Shown here: piece by piece, positions 10,551 through 20,586 of the stretch
Position numbering within the stretch: the stretch's first letter is position 1
Layout: the number at the start of each line of letters is the position of its first letter
NCBI RefSeq assembly: GCF_001625195.1
Contig: NC_054389.1
Coordinates: forward strand, 11,900,520 to 11,964,519
DNA from: Drechmeria coniospora
Lineage: Eukaryota > Ascomycota > Sordariomycetes > Hypocreales > Ophiocordycipitaceae
Length of the DNA stretch: 64,000 bases
Reading direction: 5' to 3'
Notes under the pieces: generated by a model
Databases searched by the model: none
The model's input: the letters and a program-made list of their open reading frames with translations, nothing else
Told to the model about the DNA's origin: nothing
Position numbers and translations under genes: made by a program

Positions 10551-11446
10551 GGTAAGAATCTGCCTGTATTTTTCTCTTGCGACCTTGTTTTTTTGGGTGC
10601 ACTGCTATGCCGTACGATGGCTGCCGTTGTCGACAAAGGCCAGGCCCATGGACAAGAACGGAAACAAATACTCGCAAAGGAAGCCATTTTTCGGTACCGA
10701 GGGCCTCGAACCTTTTGGTTCTACTTGCTGGAAATTAAATGACCTTTTACTCCGTACACGCTGATGAGTATTGTCGAATCTGGCATGTCCAACCTGGGTT
10801 GTGTATTCGGTGTGTCTTGGAATGGGCCGCCAATCACAGGCGGGACGTGACACATATTAGGCTCTGTTCTCGACTCCCGCTTTGGAGCTCTACTGTAAGT
10901 ACGGAGTAATAATATGCAGTGATTAATTACGGAGTAATAATATACAGTAATTAATTACGGAGTAATAATATAAGTACTTACAGTGATTAATTCCGGAGTA
11001 ATAATATACAGTAATTAATTACGGACTTATACTCCGTATACAGTGCCATACTGTGCAGTTGCAGCACCTGGTACTGTACAAACACAGTACGGTGGTCGGA
11101 GAAAATGTTCATCCATCAAGAGATTAATATTCTGTAATACTCAATGGTATGTTACGGGATAGGTACAGGTACAAATAGTTGCATGTAATTACTTACTTGC
11201 ACGGAGTACCTGGACATGGATTTGCCAGCGCCTTTGACACTACGCTTGACCGCCATCGTCGAGCAATTTCATGACCTTTGAACAACTTCCATCACGATAC
11301 ATGTCCTTTCCCATCAACTCATTCACCGACCGCTTCGTCTCAGCAGCTAGACGCCGGTGCAGCTACCGGTGGGAGCAAATAGAGCCGTACGCACTCGCTC
11401 GTCAATCAGGGCCTCGACGCCTGCCGTGGAGGTCCAAACCGACGAC
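10551..11446. other. Divergent promoter region of ACR3 and the bZIP gene
   Basis: This spacer of about 0.9 kb holds the 5' flanks of two divergent genes. Its centre is AT-rich and contains the 28-bp array at 10901-11048, and several GTACTCC/ACGGAGTA motifs lie nearby. I see no coding sequence. Confidence 0.5.
10901..11048. repeat. AT-rich tandem repeat, 28-bp units
   Basis: Units beginning ACGGAGTAATAATAT occur at 10901, 10929 and 10957, a diverged one (CCGGAGTAATAATAT) at 10993 after an 8-bp insertion, and a partial one at 11021 that runs into ACTTATACTCCGTATA. Each unit carries CAGT(A/G)ATTAATT. The array sits in the ACR3/bZIP divergent promoter. Confidence 0.9.
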
Positions 11447-12410
11447 ATGGCTACCAAGGTATGGAGCAACAACTGATGTCTATTTCTCTGTCCCCTCCTA
11501 GTCCTTCATCGGCGGTATCTCATGGCCCGTCACCAAATAGTGCAAGGCGCGCGATGGTAATGCTCAAAATCGTGAAAGTCAGCGGCGGTCAAGGGCCCGA
11601 CGCAGAGAGCTCATCGACACCTTGTCGAAGCAAGTAGAGGAATTCAGGCGCCAGGGTGTCAAGGCATCTCTGGAGATGCAAACCGCTTCCAGAGCCGTTT
11701 CGGCCGAGAACCAGCGTCTGCGCGCTTTGCTCGCCTTGCATGGCGTGTCCGAGGCCAAGATTGATGCCCACCTGTCGTCGCCATCGCCGTCGACGTTGCC
11801 ATCGTCTGCACCTTTGACTGATGGGGTGCCAAAGACTGGCGCGAAACCGGGCAAGCATACACAAGGCAAGCCTGCAAGGGGCACCGCCCAACGCCATTCT
11901 TGTGCATCGACGCGAGGGCGAAGAACGGCGGATAAAAGTTCCTTTTCTCAGAAGCCTTTAGCTTTCGCCAGCAATCGCTTGACCCTCACCGTTGCTGCCG
12001 GGCAACCATCGTCTGAGCCAGTATCGGATACTGAACTTCTGACGGCCATGACATCGCCCACCGCCACGAGGCACATCTACGGCGTGGAAGTATGTTTCCG
12101 CCAAGGCGATGAGCACGAGCACGGCCATCCTGGCCTCGACCTGACGAGAATTCTCGACGCTCAGGCAGGCAGCGACATGCTTCCGCCCCTATCAGATTCC
12201 TTTTATTCGTCAGAGTCATCAGTGACGGATTCTGGCTGCAACAAGGCGCTGGAAATGTCTTGCGAGACGGCGGCAGCAATCCTCGTCGACCTTTACGGCC
12301 ACCCGGATCCCGCCCGCGCCCGGGTCGCTCTCGGTTGCGCAGGAACCGGTAGCTGCCATGTCAAGAACACGGCGATATTCAAGCTCATGGAAGACCTCGG
12401 CCAATCGTGA
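11447..12410 (+). CDS. bZIP transcription factor
   Basis: A 293-residue nuclear regulator with a fungal-type bZIP near the N-terminus. The basic region reads NAQNRESQRRSRARRRE (residues about 10-26) and is followed directly by the coiled-coil ELIDTLSKQVEEFRRQ, then SRAVSAENQRLRALLALHGV, the arrangement of many Sordariomycete bZIP proteins. Because the frame has a stop (TAG at 11538-11540) just 5' of the basic region, I infer a 12-nt first exon, ATGGCTACCAAG (11447-11458), an intron 11459-11540 (GTATGG...AAATAG) and exon 2 from 11541. The C-terminal half is Ser/Thr-rich with SETAAAILVDLYGHPDP and a cysteine-bearing segment ALGCAGTGSCHV, a feature seen in such proteins. Targets are unknown. The tiny first exon is inferred and is the weakest part of the model. 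Confidence 0.82.
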
Positions 12411-13902
12411 TGCCGGCACCAGCTTCACCGTAATGGACGTGGTAGGCTGACAAGCCCAGGACGCGTCATCGTTGACTCCATCTGTCCGATGGTCGGATTA
12501 TACTCCACCACTCATCGAGTTGTGATCAGCACCTTGCCACTTTTGTGCCGCCTTATTTCATGTCATGATGATTCAAGACGTCTGCTGGTCCCTCACTCTG
12601 CTGCGCTTAGGCCAAGGCTCCCGCATTTGACTGTCTCTGACGAGTCTCGACGAGCCATCAACGAAGCACCTCAAAGAACAGTACAGCTGTGGCATCAAGG
12701 TTCACATGAGGGTTGACAAGGGCCACGACGTTGTTGACTGTTCATTCCCGCTACCTTTGATATGATGCTACTTGCAAGCCTAGAAGAAAAGTCCTTGTAC
12801 TCGGCACAACGAGCTGATATCCCGGCATTCTAAAGATGCCTTGCCGACAGTCAGCTTGCACTTCAATAGCGTGCCATGGATGAGAGCCTCAGCCGCAGCA
12901 CCGAGGCGACAGCCCATGGTCGGTAGACGCCCTGCCCCCGCGCATCCAAGCATGAATAGCACCGCACCATGCACTGCACATGCACTGCACCGCTGTCGCC
13001 CGTGGCTGGCTGGTGTTTACTGCCGACCCAATGGGCACGAGTGCAGCGTTTGGCAATCGTTGGGAACGGCGACAGCTGAAATGCACCCGTGGTATTGGGA
13101 GTGAGACGTTGCATGGTGCCATTATGAACTATCAGAAAACGGTACAGGATGGGGGGGTGAGCGGAACAGTCTCGCGTGTAGTTGTGTTGTGAGATACGGA
13201 GTCAATCCATCACTGCCCTGCCCTCTCTTTCACATTTGGAATGCCATAGACTACATCCTCACGTACGTTCTCCCATGCAACACTCGTGACTACAACCAGC
13301 ACTTGGACAAGCACCTGGATGCAAAGTACTAGGAGAAGCTACCTGCTGTGCATATACTCGAAATCACAAATACCTCCCAGTTCCCGCGTACATGCTGCAT
13401 CGTGTCTCAGCCAGCGAGAATCCGAATCTGACGACCGCCATGCCCGTCGATAATACGTAAGAGGGCGACAATTTGCTCGAGGGCCGACCAACCAATGCGG
13501 CCGGAAATGAAGACTGGTCACACCGTTCGGGTATCTCGTTCGGGAAATCAGCTCAGCTCGGCAAGAAAGGCCATTGCAAAAATGTCTTCGAAAGGTGGTG
13601 AATCAGGTTGGCAATGGTCGAGAGATTGGCAACTGTCTACAGATTGTGGAATGCTACGTACTGCCGTATACATATGGGAAGGGATAGGGGGTTGCTGGAC
13701 CCCAATGGACATGCATTTGCATAAAGGGCAGCGGCATGGATCAACCCCTGGCTGGACTCAATTACGCGCAGGTATCGAAATGAAGCAGGCGGAAAAGAGT
13801 GCAGCTCTCATCTCCATCACGTACCAATCTCTACCCCTTCAATCGAACAGTCCTCTTGCGTCGACTCGACATAGACCGACATTGCCTTGAGCTGCCAGCA
13901 CG
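12411..13902. other. Intergenic spacer without recognisable features
   Basis: These 1.5 kb lie between the bZIP stop and the DUF2235 start. Open frames on both strands are short and lack codon bias. I see no repeats of note, no RNA gene and no domain. Confidence 0.5.
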
Positions 13903-15681
13903 ATGCCTCACCAACAAAGCTCCACGGAGCCCTCCGGTAGCGGTGGAGCGGCGAGACCGGAGCCGAAGAAGCTCGTCCTGTGCTTCGATGGCACCGGTAA
14001 CACCTTCAGCGGCTCCAACGCGGACACAAACGTCGTCAAGATGCTCAACAAGCTGGACCGCAACCACCCCCGTCAGCACCACTACTACCAGAGTGAGTCT
14101 CGCCCGATCAAGTCGAGCTTCCAGTTCCAGCCGGACGAGGTCCCGGTGCACCGCCAGCTCACGCCATGACCAGCCGGTGTCGGTACCTACGACGTCAACG
14201 AACGTTCCGTGCACAAGTCCTGGTACGGCGAGCTGAGGAGTTCCATATCCAAGACGGTCGACCAGGCGTTCGGCACCACCTTCGACGCCCATGTTATGGC
14301 CGGCTACCGCTTCCTCATGCGCTATTACGACTCGGTAGGTCGGTTGGCGTCGACGTCCGCGAGCGTTACCGTCTGGTTCTGACGCCGCCCGCGCGCGTAG
14401 GGGGACAAGATATACATGTTCGGCTTCAGTCGCGGCGCATTTGCCGCCAAGTTCCTCGCCCGCATGATCTTCACCGTTGGCCTGCTCTGCCAAGGCAACG
14501 AGGAGATGGTGCCGTTCGCCTACCGGCTCTACCAGCGCTACCTCGCAGGTGAGGTCGTCGGCGAGGTGCGCGTCGAACCGGAGTGTCGGGTCGCGCGCGA
14601 CGAGATCACCGCCTTCAGCCGCACATTCTGTCGCAGGGACGACGGGTCGGCCATCGTATCGGGCGATGAAAGACATGCCGAGAGGAACATCAAGGTCTAC
14701 TTCCTCGGCATCTGGGATTGCGTCAATTCCGTCGCCGTCCTGGAGAACACAGCGAAGCCGGTGGCGGTCCGGGGCACGGCCAGCTACGTTCGCCACGCCG
14801 TCGCCGTCGACGAAAGACGCGTCAAGTTCAAGGCCGCCCTGCTTGCCCAGGACCTGCGCGCCGCCGAGGGCGACGACAAGGACGACATCAGGGAGGTCTG
14901 GTTCCCCGGCTGCCACGGCGACGTCGGCGGCGGCTGGCCCGCCGTTGCCGGAGATCCGCTCGACAACAGCCGGCCGATGACCGTCTGGCAGAGCATCCGC
15001 AACTTCTGGACCACACGCAAGCCCAAGGTGCCGAGCGCCGACGTCGGCACCGACCCCTTCCAGATGAGCGACGTACCGCTGGCCTGGATGATCCGCGAGC
15101 TCGAGCGCGTCGGCGAGAAGGACCCGACGGCGGCCGTCAAGTGGTCCAACAGCGTCAACGGCTTCAAGCGTCGCTTCCGGAAGAACAGGGAGCAGTCGTT
15201 GCGCGGTGTCGTCCACGACTCGCTCCGCTTCGGTCACGGCACAGGCTTCTTCACCGTCCTGCTGTGGAAGTGTCTCGGTAAGCCAGCTGTCTTGCCCTCC
15301 GTTGCACCGTCGTCTCCGGCACGCTCAGGTCGGGGGCGAATCGAGACTAATCGTGCGCATCTGCTTCCAGAAGTATTCCCCTTCATCACGAGATGGGAGC
15401 TCGTGGGCAACAGATGGGTCAACATCCGCTTCCCCCTCAACAAGGGTTCGACGCGTGACATCCCGCCCGACGCCGTCCTGCACGAGTCACTGCTGTGGCG
15501 GCTGCAAAACAACCCGAACTACGGGCCTCTCAACAACCATGGCGATCTGCAAGCACCGTGTCTCAAACACAACGGCGTCGTGGCCCGGGTCGAAGCTGAA
15601 CCGGTGGAAGGAGACGTCGACGCCGACCATGCGACGTACAGATTTGCGAAGAATGTGACGGAGCACACGAATGGGGCTTGA
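13903..15681 (+). CDS. DUF2235 (Tle1-like) alpha/beta-hydrolase
   Basis: A 512-residue protein with the DUF2235 catalytic domain, the same fold as bacterial T6SS phospholipase Tle1; fungal members are uncharacterised, presumably lipid hydrolases. Exons are 13903-14092, 14174-14334, 14401-15277 and 15371-15681. Hallmarks are [14 protein letters not shown] (residues 23-36) at the start of the domain, YYQTGVGTYDV across intron 1, the nucleophile elbow [13 protein letters not shown] (GxSxG) after intron 2, [12 protein letters not shown], and [14 protein letters not shown] carrying the expected Asp/His of the triad. Intron 3 joins CLE to [15 protein letters not shown]. Introns all have GT/AG ends and restore the frame. 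No signal peptide is visible, so it is probably intracellular. The long antisense frame over this gene (13831-15237) is a codon-bias shadow. Confidence 0.93.
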
Positions 15682-15912
15682 ACCAGTTGTAGGGAAATAT
15701 CGGCGCCATGGAGGAAAGTTTGTCGTCCGTTGCGCCCCCAATCTATCGTACCCCAAGTCTCACGGGCCACATCATCGAGGGGACGGTAAAGGCATCTCAT
15801 TCCAACTCCTCCGGAGTGCCCGGCTCATCTTCCGGTTCGAGGTTGGTAGGTTTCGTCGCTTCGACGGGATGCCGACGAAGCTACCAAGGTCTCAAGCCAG
15901 ATATTCCATGCG

Positions 15913-15961
15913 GTGTGGTGTTGTGTGGTGTTGTGCGATGTTGTGTCGTGTTGTGTCGTAT
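15913..15961 (+). repeat. GTGTTGTG-type simple repeat
   Basis: The interval consists of imperfect repeats of GTGGTGTTGT/GTGATGTTGTGTCGT in the short spacer between the convergent DUF2235 and RRM genes. Confidence 0.7.
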
Positions 15962-15969
15962 CTGTGAGC

Positions 15970-16974
15970 CTACTCGTCCTTTCGTCGCCAGTTCATTGAT
16001 GCAAAGGCCCTGCTCGGTGCACCGCTACTCTCGGGAGCAGCGTCTGTCGTACGGGGAGACTCCAAGTCTTCGGTACGTCGATCGATTAGTTTTGCCGGAA
16101 TGTTCGTCGCCACCGATACCCTCAGCTTGCCACCCAGATAGGGCTTGCCGTTCAGTGCCCGCATCGCACTGCCGGCCTCGTCTCGCGTCTCGAAGTCTAC
16201 AAAGCAGTAGTGGTGATTGCCCGGCTTTGATCTCGTACTCTCGTGGGGCGTGATGCGCTTGCCAATCGCCGTTCTGTCTCGCTTCAGCAGACTCTTCCAC
16301 GATGGGGGCGGGGGGGAAGATGAGCGTGACGCACGGTTTGAAGTCGGCAAACAACTCAGACACCTCGCCGTGGTTCTGCTCTTGGTCGACCATCCTACCG
16401 AGCCCGCCGACGTAGAGACGACGCCCCTCGTAACCATCGAGTATGTTCTTGAAGTGATGAAGCGCACCCTGCGGACCCTGCTCGACCTTGCTGGCGTCCT
16501 CGCCGCCGTCGCCGGCTTTGTTGGTACGTCCGGCGGACTTCCAGTCGCCCCATCTCTGAAAGACGAAGCGGTCCTCGACGGCACCAGAGTCGCGTTCCGG
16601 CCAGTCGCGCCGTACCCTTGGCTTCTTCGGCTCGCAGGGGCCCACCTTGAGGGTGCGTCCGCGAATGCTGGCCCGCAGAGAGCTGAGCGCCCGTTCGGCC
16701 GTGTCTCGATCGCGGAAGTCGACGAAGCAGTACCCGGGGTTGCGCGCGCTGACGGGGTCGACCGAGATGTGAATCTGCTCAAAGGCACCGAAGCCGTGGT
16801 CGGCGAGCACCTTTTCGATGTCGTGCGGCTGGATCGAGTACAGAATATTACCTGCGATGATGATGCAAGTTAGAAGCGTGGACGCCAGCGGGAGGGTGCC
16901 AGATCCGGAGGGGACGTGGACGAACCCAAGTAGATGCGACGGCCCTCGGAGATGGCATCTGGTTGGTCGTCCAT
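15970..16974 (-). CDS. Two-RRM RNA-binding protein
   Basis: A 289-residue protein with two RNA recognition motifs. Exons on the minus strand are 16974-16926, 16851-16335 and 16273-15970. It begins MDDQPDAISEGRRIYLGNI, so RRM1 starts at about residue 13 with RNP2 IYLGNI and RNP1 NPGYCFVDF. RRM2 starts near residue 130 with RNP2 LYVGGL and RNP1 NHHYCFVDF, joined over the second intron (16334-16274) as ELFADFKP|TAIGKRITPHES. The first intron has a CTAAC branch site close to ATCGCAG. Between the motifs is a Lys/Arg/Gly-rich linker with WPERDSGAVEDRFVFQRWG. It ends in a short charged tail. It is likely a nuclear or cytoplasmic mRNA-associated factor; I cannot assign an ortholog name. The gene is convergent with the DUF2235 gene and about 290 bp separates their stops. 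Confidence 0.9.
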
Positions 16975-17466
16975 GATGCCGATGCTTGCTGACGCCTGCG
17001 ATGCGGGCCGTAGCGGTCTTTGTTGACCGAGCGGTGGAGGAATTATGTGCCCGTAGGCGACTGTCGTTGCAGGGTCGTGGCAGGGATGACTTCATCGCCA
17101 TGCTGTCAAACTTAATCTGTGGGTGCCGGTGGGGTTCCTGTGCCCCGCGGATCCACCTTTCCGGCCCGACATTCCCCCCCACTTCCGGGCGGAGTTTCCG
17201 CCCCGAGCCGGCCCGAGTCATCGGACAGTCGACCAAAGCGACACGGATGATGACCTTGAACTCTGCGATAGAGACCAATCCTATCATGAGAGCGATGCGA
17301 GCGGGGAAGGATGAAAAAATCCAGTGTCGCTATAGTTTGATGCCGCTCAACAGTACTAAACGAAAACACGGTGCATCGCTCGCGCCGCTATCAGTCGCTG
17401 CGTGCTGTCGCCATTGCCGTATTCTTGAAAAATAAAATCCTCTTCGTCCGATTAGGCCCCTCCCTT
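16975..17466. other. Spacer between RRM gene start and MYND gene end
   Basis: About 490 bp containing the RRM gene 5' flank. I see no coding sequence or repeat structure beyond short homopolymers. Confidence 0.5.
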
Positions 17467-20064
17467 TTACCTTTTCTTCTGTTGCTTCTTCTTATTCTTA
17501 TTCCGCTTCTTCTTCTGCTTCTTCTTCTTCTTCTTGTTCGTCTTCTTCCAGTCCTCCGCCCCCTCCCCGTTGCTGCTTTCGCTGGCCTGCTCCTCGTCAT
17601 CCTCGGTTTCGGTCGGGCCGTCCTCTTCATCGCCGTTCCCGCCCTCGGACGGCGTCTTCGTTCCGATGGTATCCGATTCCGATTCAATCATTTCGAGCCC
17701 GGACACGGCCATATTTTGCAGGCCCTCTTCCAGCGCCGCGATGCCATCAGCTTGAGCGCTCGGGCCATCGTCGTCGGCGGCGACGGCGGCGGCGGCGACC
17801 TTGATCCTGTTCCGCAGCTCGGTGGAACGGATGAGAGAAACAAGTTCGTCTTGTCCGCTCCTGCAGAGGTCCTCGACCCGCGTCCACTCAAGCCAGCGCT
17901 CAGGGGCCACTTCGGCCCAGCCGAGCCAGCGGTTGAAGTCTCGGAGGGTGGGTGATTCCTTTCGGCTATGGACGAGGCGGTTTGGCCAGCGCTTCGTGAT
18001 TCGGTGCTTTTGGCGGACCTTGATGCCAACGAAGCCATCGGTGACGACGCTGCGCACGGGTTCATCGTCGTCGATGAGGCCGTCGAATCCAAAAATATCC
18101 GACTGTTGAAGATATCTACCAAGCCAAGGTCAGCTGCAGCTATTCGCTCGACCCGCTCGCCGGCGGCATCGTACCTTGAAGAGAACTTGTCCCAGTTCCG
18201 CCACATGAGCAGGCCGAGGTGTCGTCGTAGCAAGTCGCCGAAGAGCACTTCGCCTTCGGCGGGCACCGGCGGTGCGTGCTCGTCCAAGACGGTGTTTGTC
18301 GGCCTGAGCATGTCCCGCTTCTCGCCTTCCAGATCGGCAAGGACGGTGCCCAAGGCGTGCGAAACAGATTTGCGGGTTCGCGTCAGCAGCGCAGCAAACG
18401 GATTCTCATCTCGATGGCGCAGAAGTCGGCGGCAAGAGGCCAGCGTCGCGAGGGCCTCGTCGTCCCAGAGCCGTCCAACCTGCGGCGACGGGGTTAGCCA
18501 GCCAGCGAGGTGGTGACGTCGTCGAGGACCACGAACCTCGATCCGGTCAAACATTTGCTCACCCTGAGGCGACCCGAGTGACTTGGGCCAGTCGGGAACT
18601 TGATCGAGGGATCCGCAGGACAGTCGCACCGTCATCGACAGCCCCTTGACACGGCTCTGGAAGGCGACGAGGAGGTCGCGCAGCCAGTAAAACATCTTGC
18701 CGTATACGTCATTTTGAGTGAGCGGGTCGGGATAGTCGAGCAATTCCATCGGCCACTCGGCCAGCGGCTCCCGGGAGGCGCCAGGGGGGTAGACGTCGCA
18801 TGTCGTGGGCGAATCACCTTGGCTGGATCTGAAAAATAGTCTGGGGGGGGGACTGGTCAGCATTTTGCGGCACCGAAAGGGGAACGGGGAGAGTTGATGG
18901 GAGGACAGTTTGGGATGAAGAGGGGAGGAGGCCGAGGGAGGCGTACGGATTCAAAACGGTGAAGTCATCGCGCGGATGGCCAAAGGGAAGCAAGATGCCG
19001 TCTGCGCGCCACCGCAACCGGCCCATGGCCCTCGAGTGCGTCATTCGGGCGATGAACCGGACCGGGGACTCGGCATGGAGTTTATCATCGCGCTGCCTGA
19101 ACAGCAGGGTGTTGAAATCACGGTGCATCGGCTTCAGATCCAGCAGGTCCTTGATTGCCCTCCACTGGTCGCGCTTCAGGTCGGATTGGATGAGGACATT
19201 CTCGGCTCTCCAGGTGAATCGATAACGGTTATGCCTCTCGGCTGTGTCTTCTTTGCCCTCGCGGGCGCAATAACGTTCGATATCGTAGAGGACCGACTTC
19301 ATCACGACCGAGTTGACGCGGTCGTGCAGCCGCAGGGGTATACGACTGGAGTACCAGAGGTGGATGAGGGTTTCAGCGTTGTGTACGGCGTCGTGGCTTT
19401 GGTCGAACAGCAGATGCAGGGCGTAGAGGGTCCTGGCCACCTGCGTGTAGGATCGTTCGTTGATGCAGAAACACAGCGTCGGACTGGCCGTCTCGGGCAT
19501 CTTGACGACGGAGTAGATTAAATGACGCAGTGCCGCGTCTTGAGGATACGTCAGTCGGCGGTCCCTTGGGTTGAGGGTTTCGGTATGAGGTGTCGAGAAG
19601 ATGGAAGAAGATGGAGAGACGGCTCACCTCCGGCCAGGAGCAAATGTAGATCGCCATTGTAATACTTTCCCTCGTTCTTTTCCAGCTGGAGCACATCCGT
19701 CGCCGCATGATTGCTCCAGAACCAGTCATGACCCGCGTCCGCCTCGATGTCGGCGCTTCCCTCTTCGCCGGCATGATCGATGATGTCGGCGTAGGATAGG
19801 TGGAGATCGGCTCGACAGAACTGATTGTGAGACGGCCGGTCACGCTCTCGGCAACGAGCATCGCAATACTGATGAGCGTCAGCCGACGACGCTCCGCTCC
19901 ACGTTCGGGCCTGCATGGGCACGAGCCGAAACGAGACGTACGGCGACGAGAAGGCACCGGGGGCAGGCAATGCACGGGACGGCGTCGCAGGGTCTGTTTC
20001 TTTCGTCTCGCGCTGCGCATCTTGGCCCGGTGATGAAATGTTCATCCTCGCCGCCCACGGGCAT
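17467..20064 (-). CDS. MYND zinc finger-DUF4470 domain protein with Lys-rich tail
   Basis: A 737-residue fungal protein of the MYND-DUF4470 family; function unknown. Exons on the minus strand are 20064-19942, 19868-19628, 19538-18947, 18840-18537, 18479-18175 and 18115-17467. The N-terminus shows MPVGGEDEHFITGPRC, then a MYND finger completed across intron 1: CPRC-x5-C-x3-C-x7-H-x3-C (residues 34-59). DUF4470 follows (WFWSNHAATDVLQLEKNEG ... YNGDLHLLLAG). Next come TLIHLWYSSRIPLRLHDRV and the large C-terminal region with NDVYGKMFYWLRDLLVAF and FDRIEV. The fourth intron (18536-18480, 57 nt, CTAAC branch) is in frame and could be retained, adding 19 residues. The tail is acidic (NGDEEDGPTETEDDEEQAS) and ends in a run of about 25 mostly Lys/Arg/Gln residues, suggestive of nucleolar or RNA binding. 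MYND fingers usually bind proline-rich partners. Confidence 0.87.
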
Positions 20065-20586
20065 GGTGAATCAGAGCCAGCTGCAACGAAGAGGAGCAGG
20101 CGGCTTGGAGATGACGATGGCGACGACGATGGTGACGACGATGGTGACGACGATGGTGACGACGATGGTGACGACGATGGTGACGACGATGGTGACGACG
20201 ATGGTGACGACGGTGGTGACGACGGTGGTGACGATGATGACGAGAATGACGATGCTGACGATGCTGACGATGACGATGACAATGTTCATAACGACGACAA
20301 CGACCGAGACGATGCAGGTCAGAGAAGAGACGTTGGGGCGCGAGATGCTGCAGTGGCGAAGGGTGGAAAATGGCAGGAAAAGGAGGAAGGAAAATCCGGG
20401 CTCGCCGGTGGTCAAACGACCACCAGTCGCCGCGACAACGTCGTCGATTCGATTTCCCGCCCAAGCGCGCCGCAAGCACCTCCCGTTCCCTTTCATTTCA
20501 CGCTTGCCACTGCCCAACTCTCCGCGGAGGCTCGTGACGGCCAGGGCGAAAAGGCTTCTTGTCCAGAGCGTCCGTCCGTCCGTCCG
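20065..20586. other. Spacer with GAT/GAC repeat between MYND gene start and fluoride exporter end
   Basis: About 520 bp forming the upstream region of the MYND gene. It contains the GATGGTGACGAC array (20110-20283). The open frames through the array, on either strand, are repeat-driven (poly-Asp or Val/Thr-Ile) and not called. Confidence 0.6.
20110..20283. repeat. 12-bp GATGGTGACGAC tandem repeat
   Basis: About nine 12-bp units of GATGGTGACGAC, decaying at the right end into GATGCTGACGAT and GACGATGAC units. It starts about 45 bp upstream of the MYND gene ATG, hence probably in its promoter or 5' UTR. Confidence 0.92.

Noticed and set aside
7636..12410. Nitrilase, ACR3 and bZIP as one functional cluster
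   Set aside because: There is no shared pathway evidence, and the typical arsenic partners (ArsC, ArsH, ArsM) are absent from the flanks.
13831..15237. 468-codon open frame on the minus strand over the DUF2235 gene
   Set aside because: It is the antisense of a strongly biased coding gene; its product (Glu/Val/Gly/Asp-rich) has no domain, while the + strand has the conserved motifs.
20042..20517. His/Arg- or Val/Thr-rich minus-strand frames
   Set aside because: They are generated by the GATGGTGACGAC repeat; the real gene starts at 20064 on the same strand.
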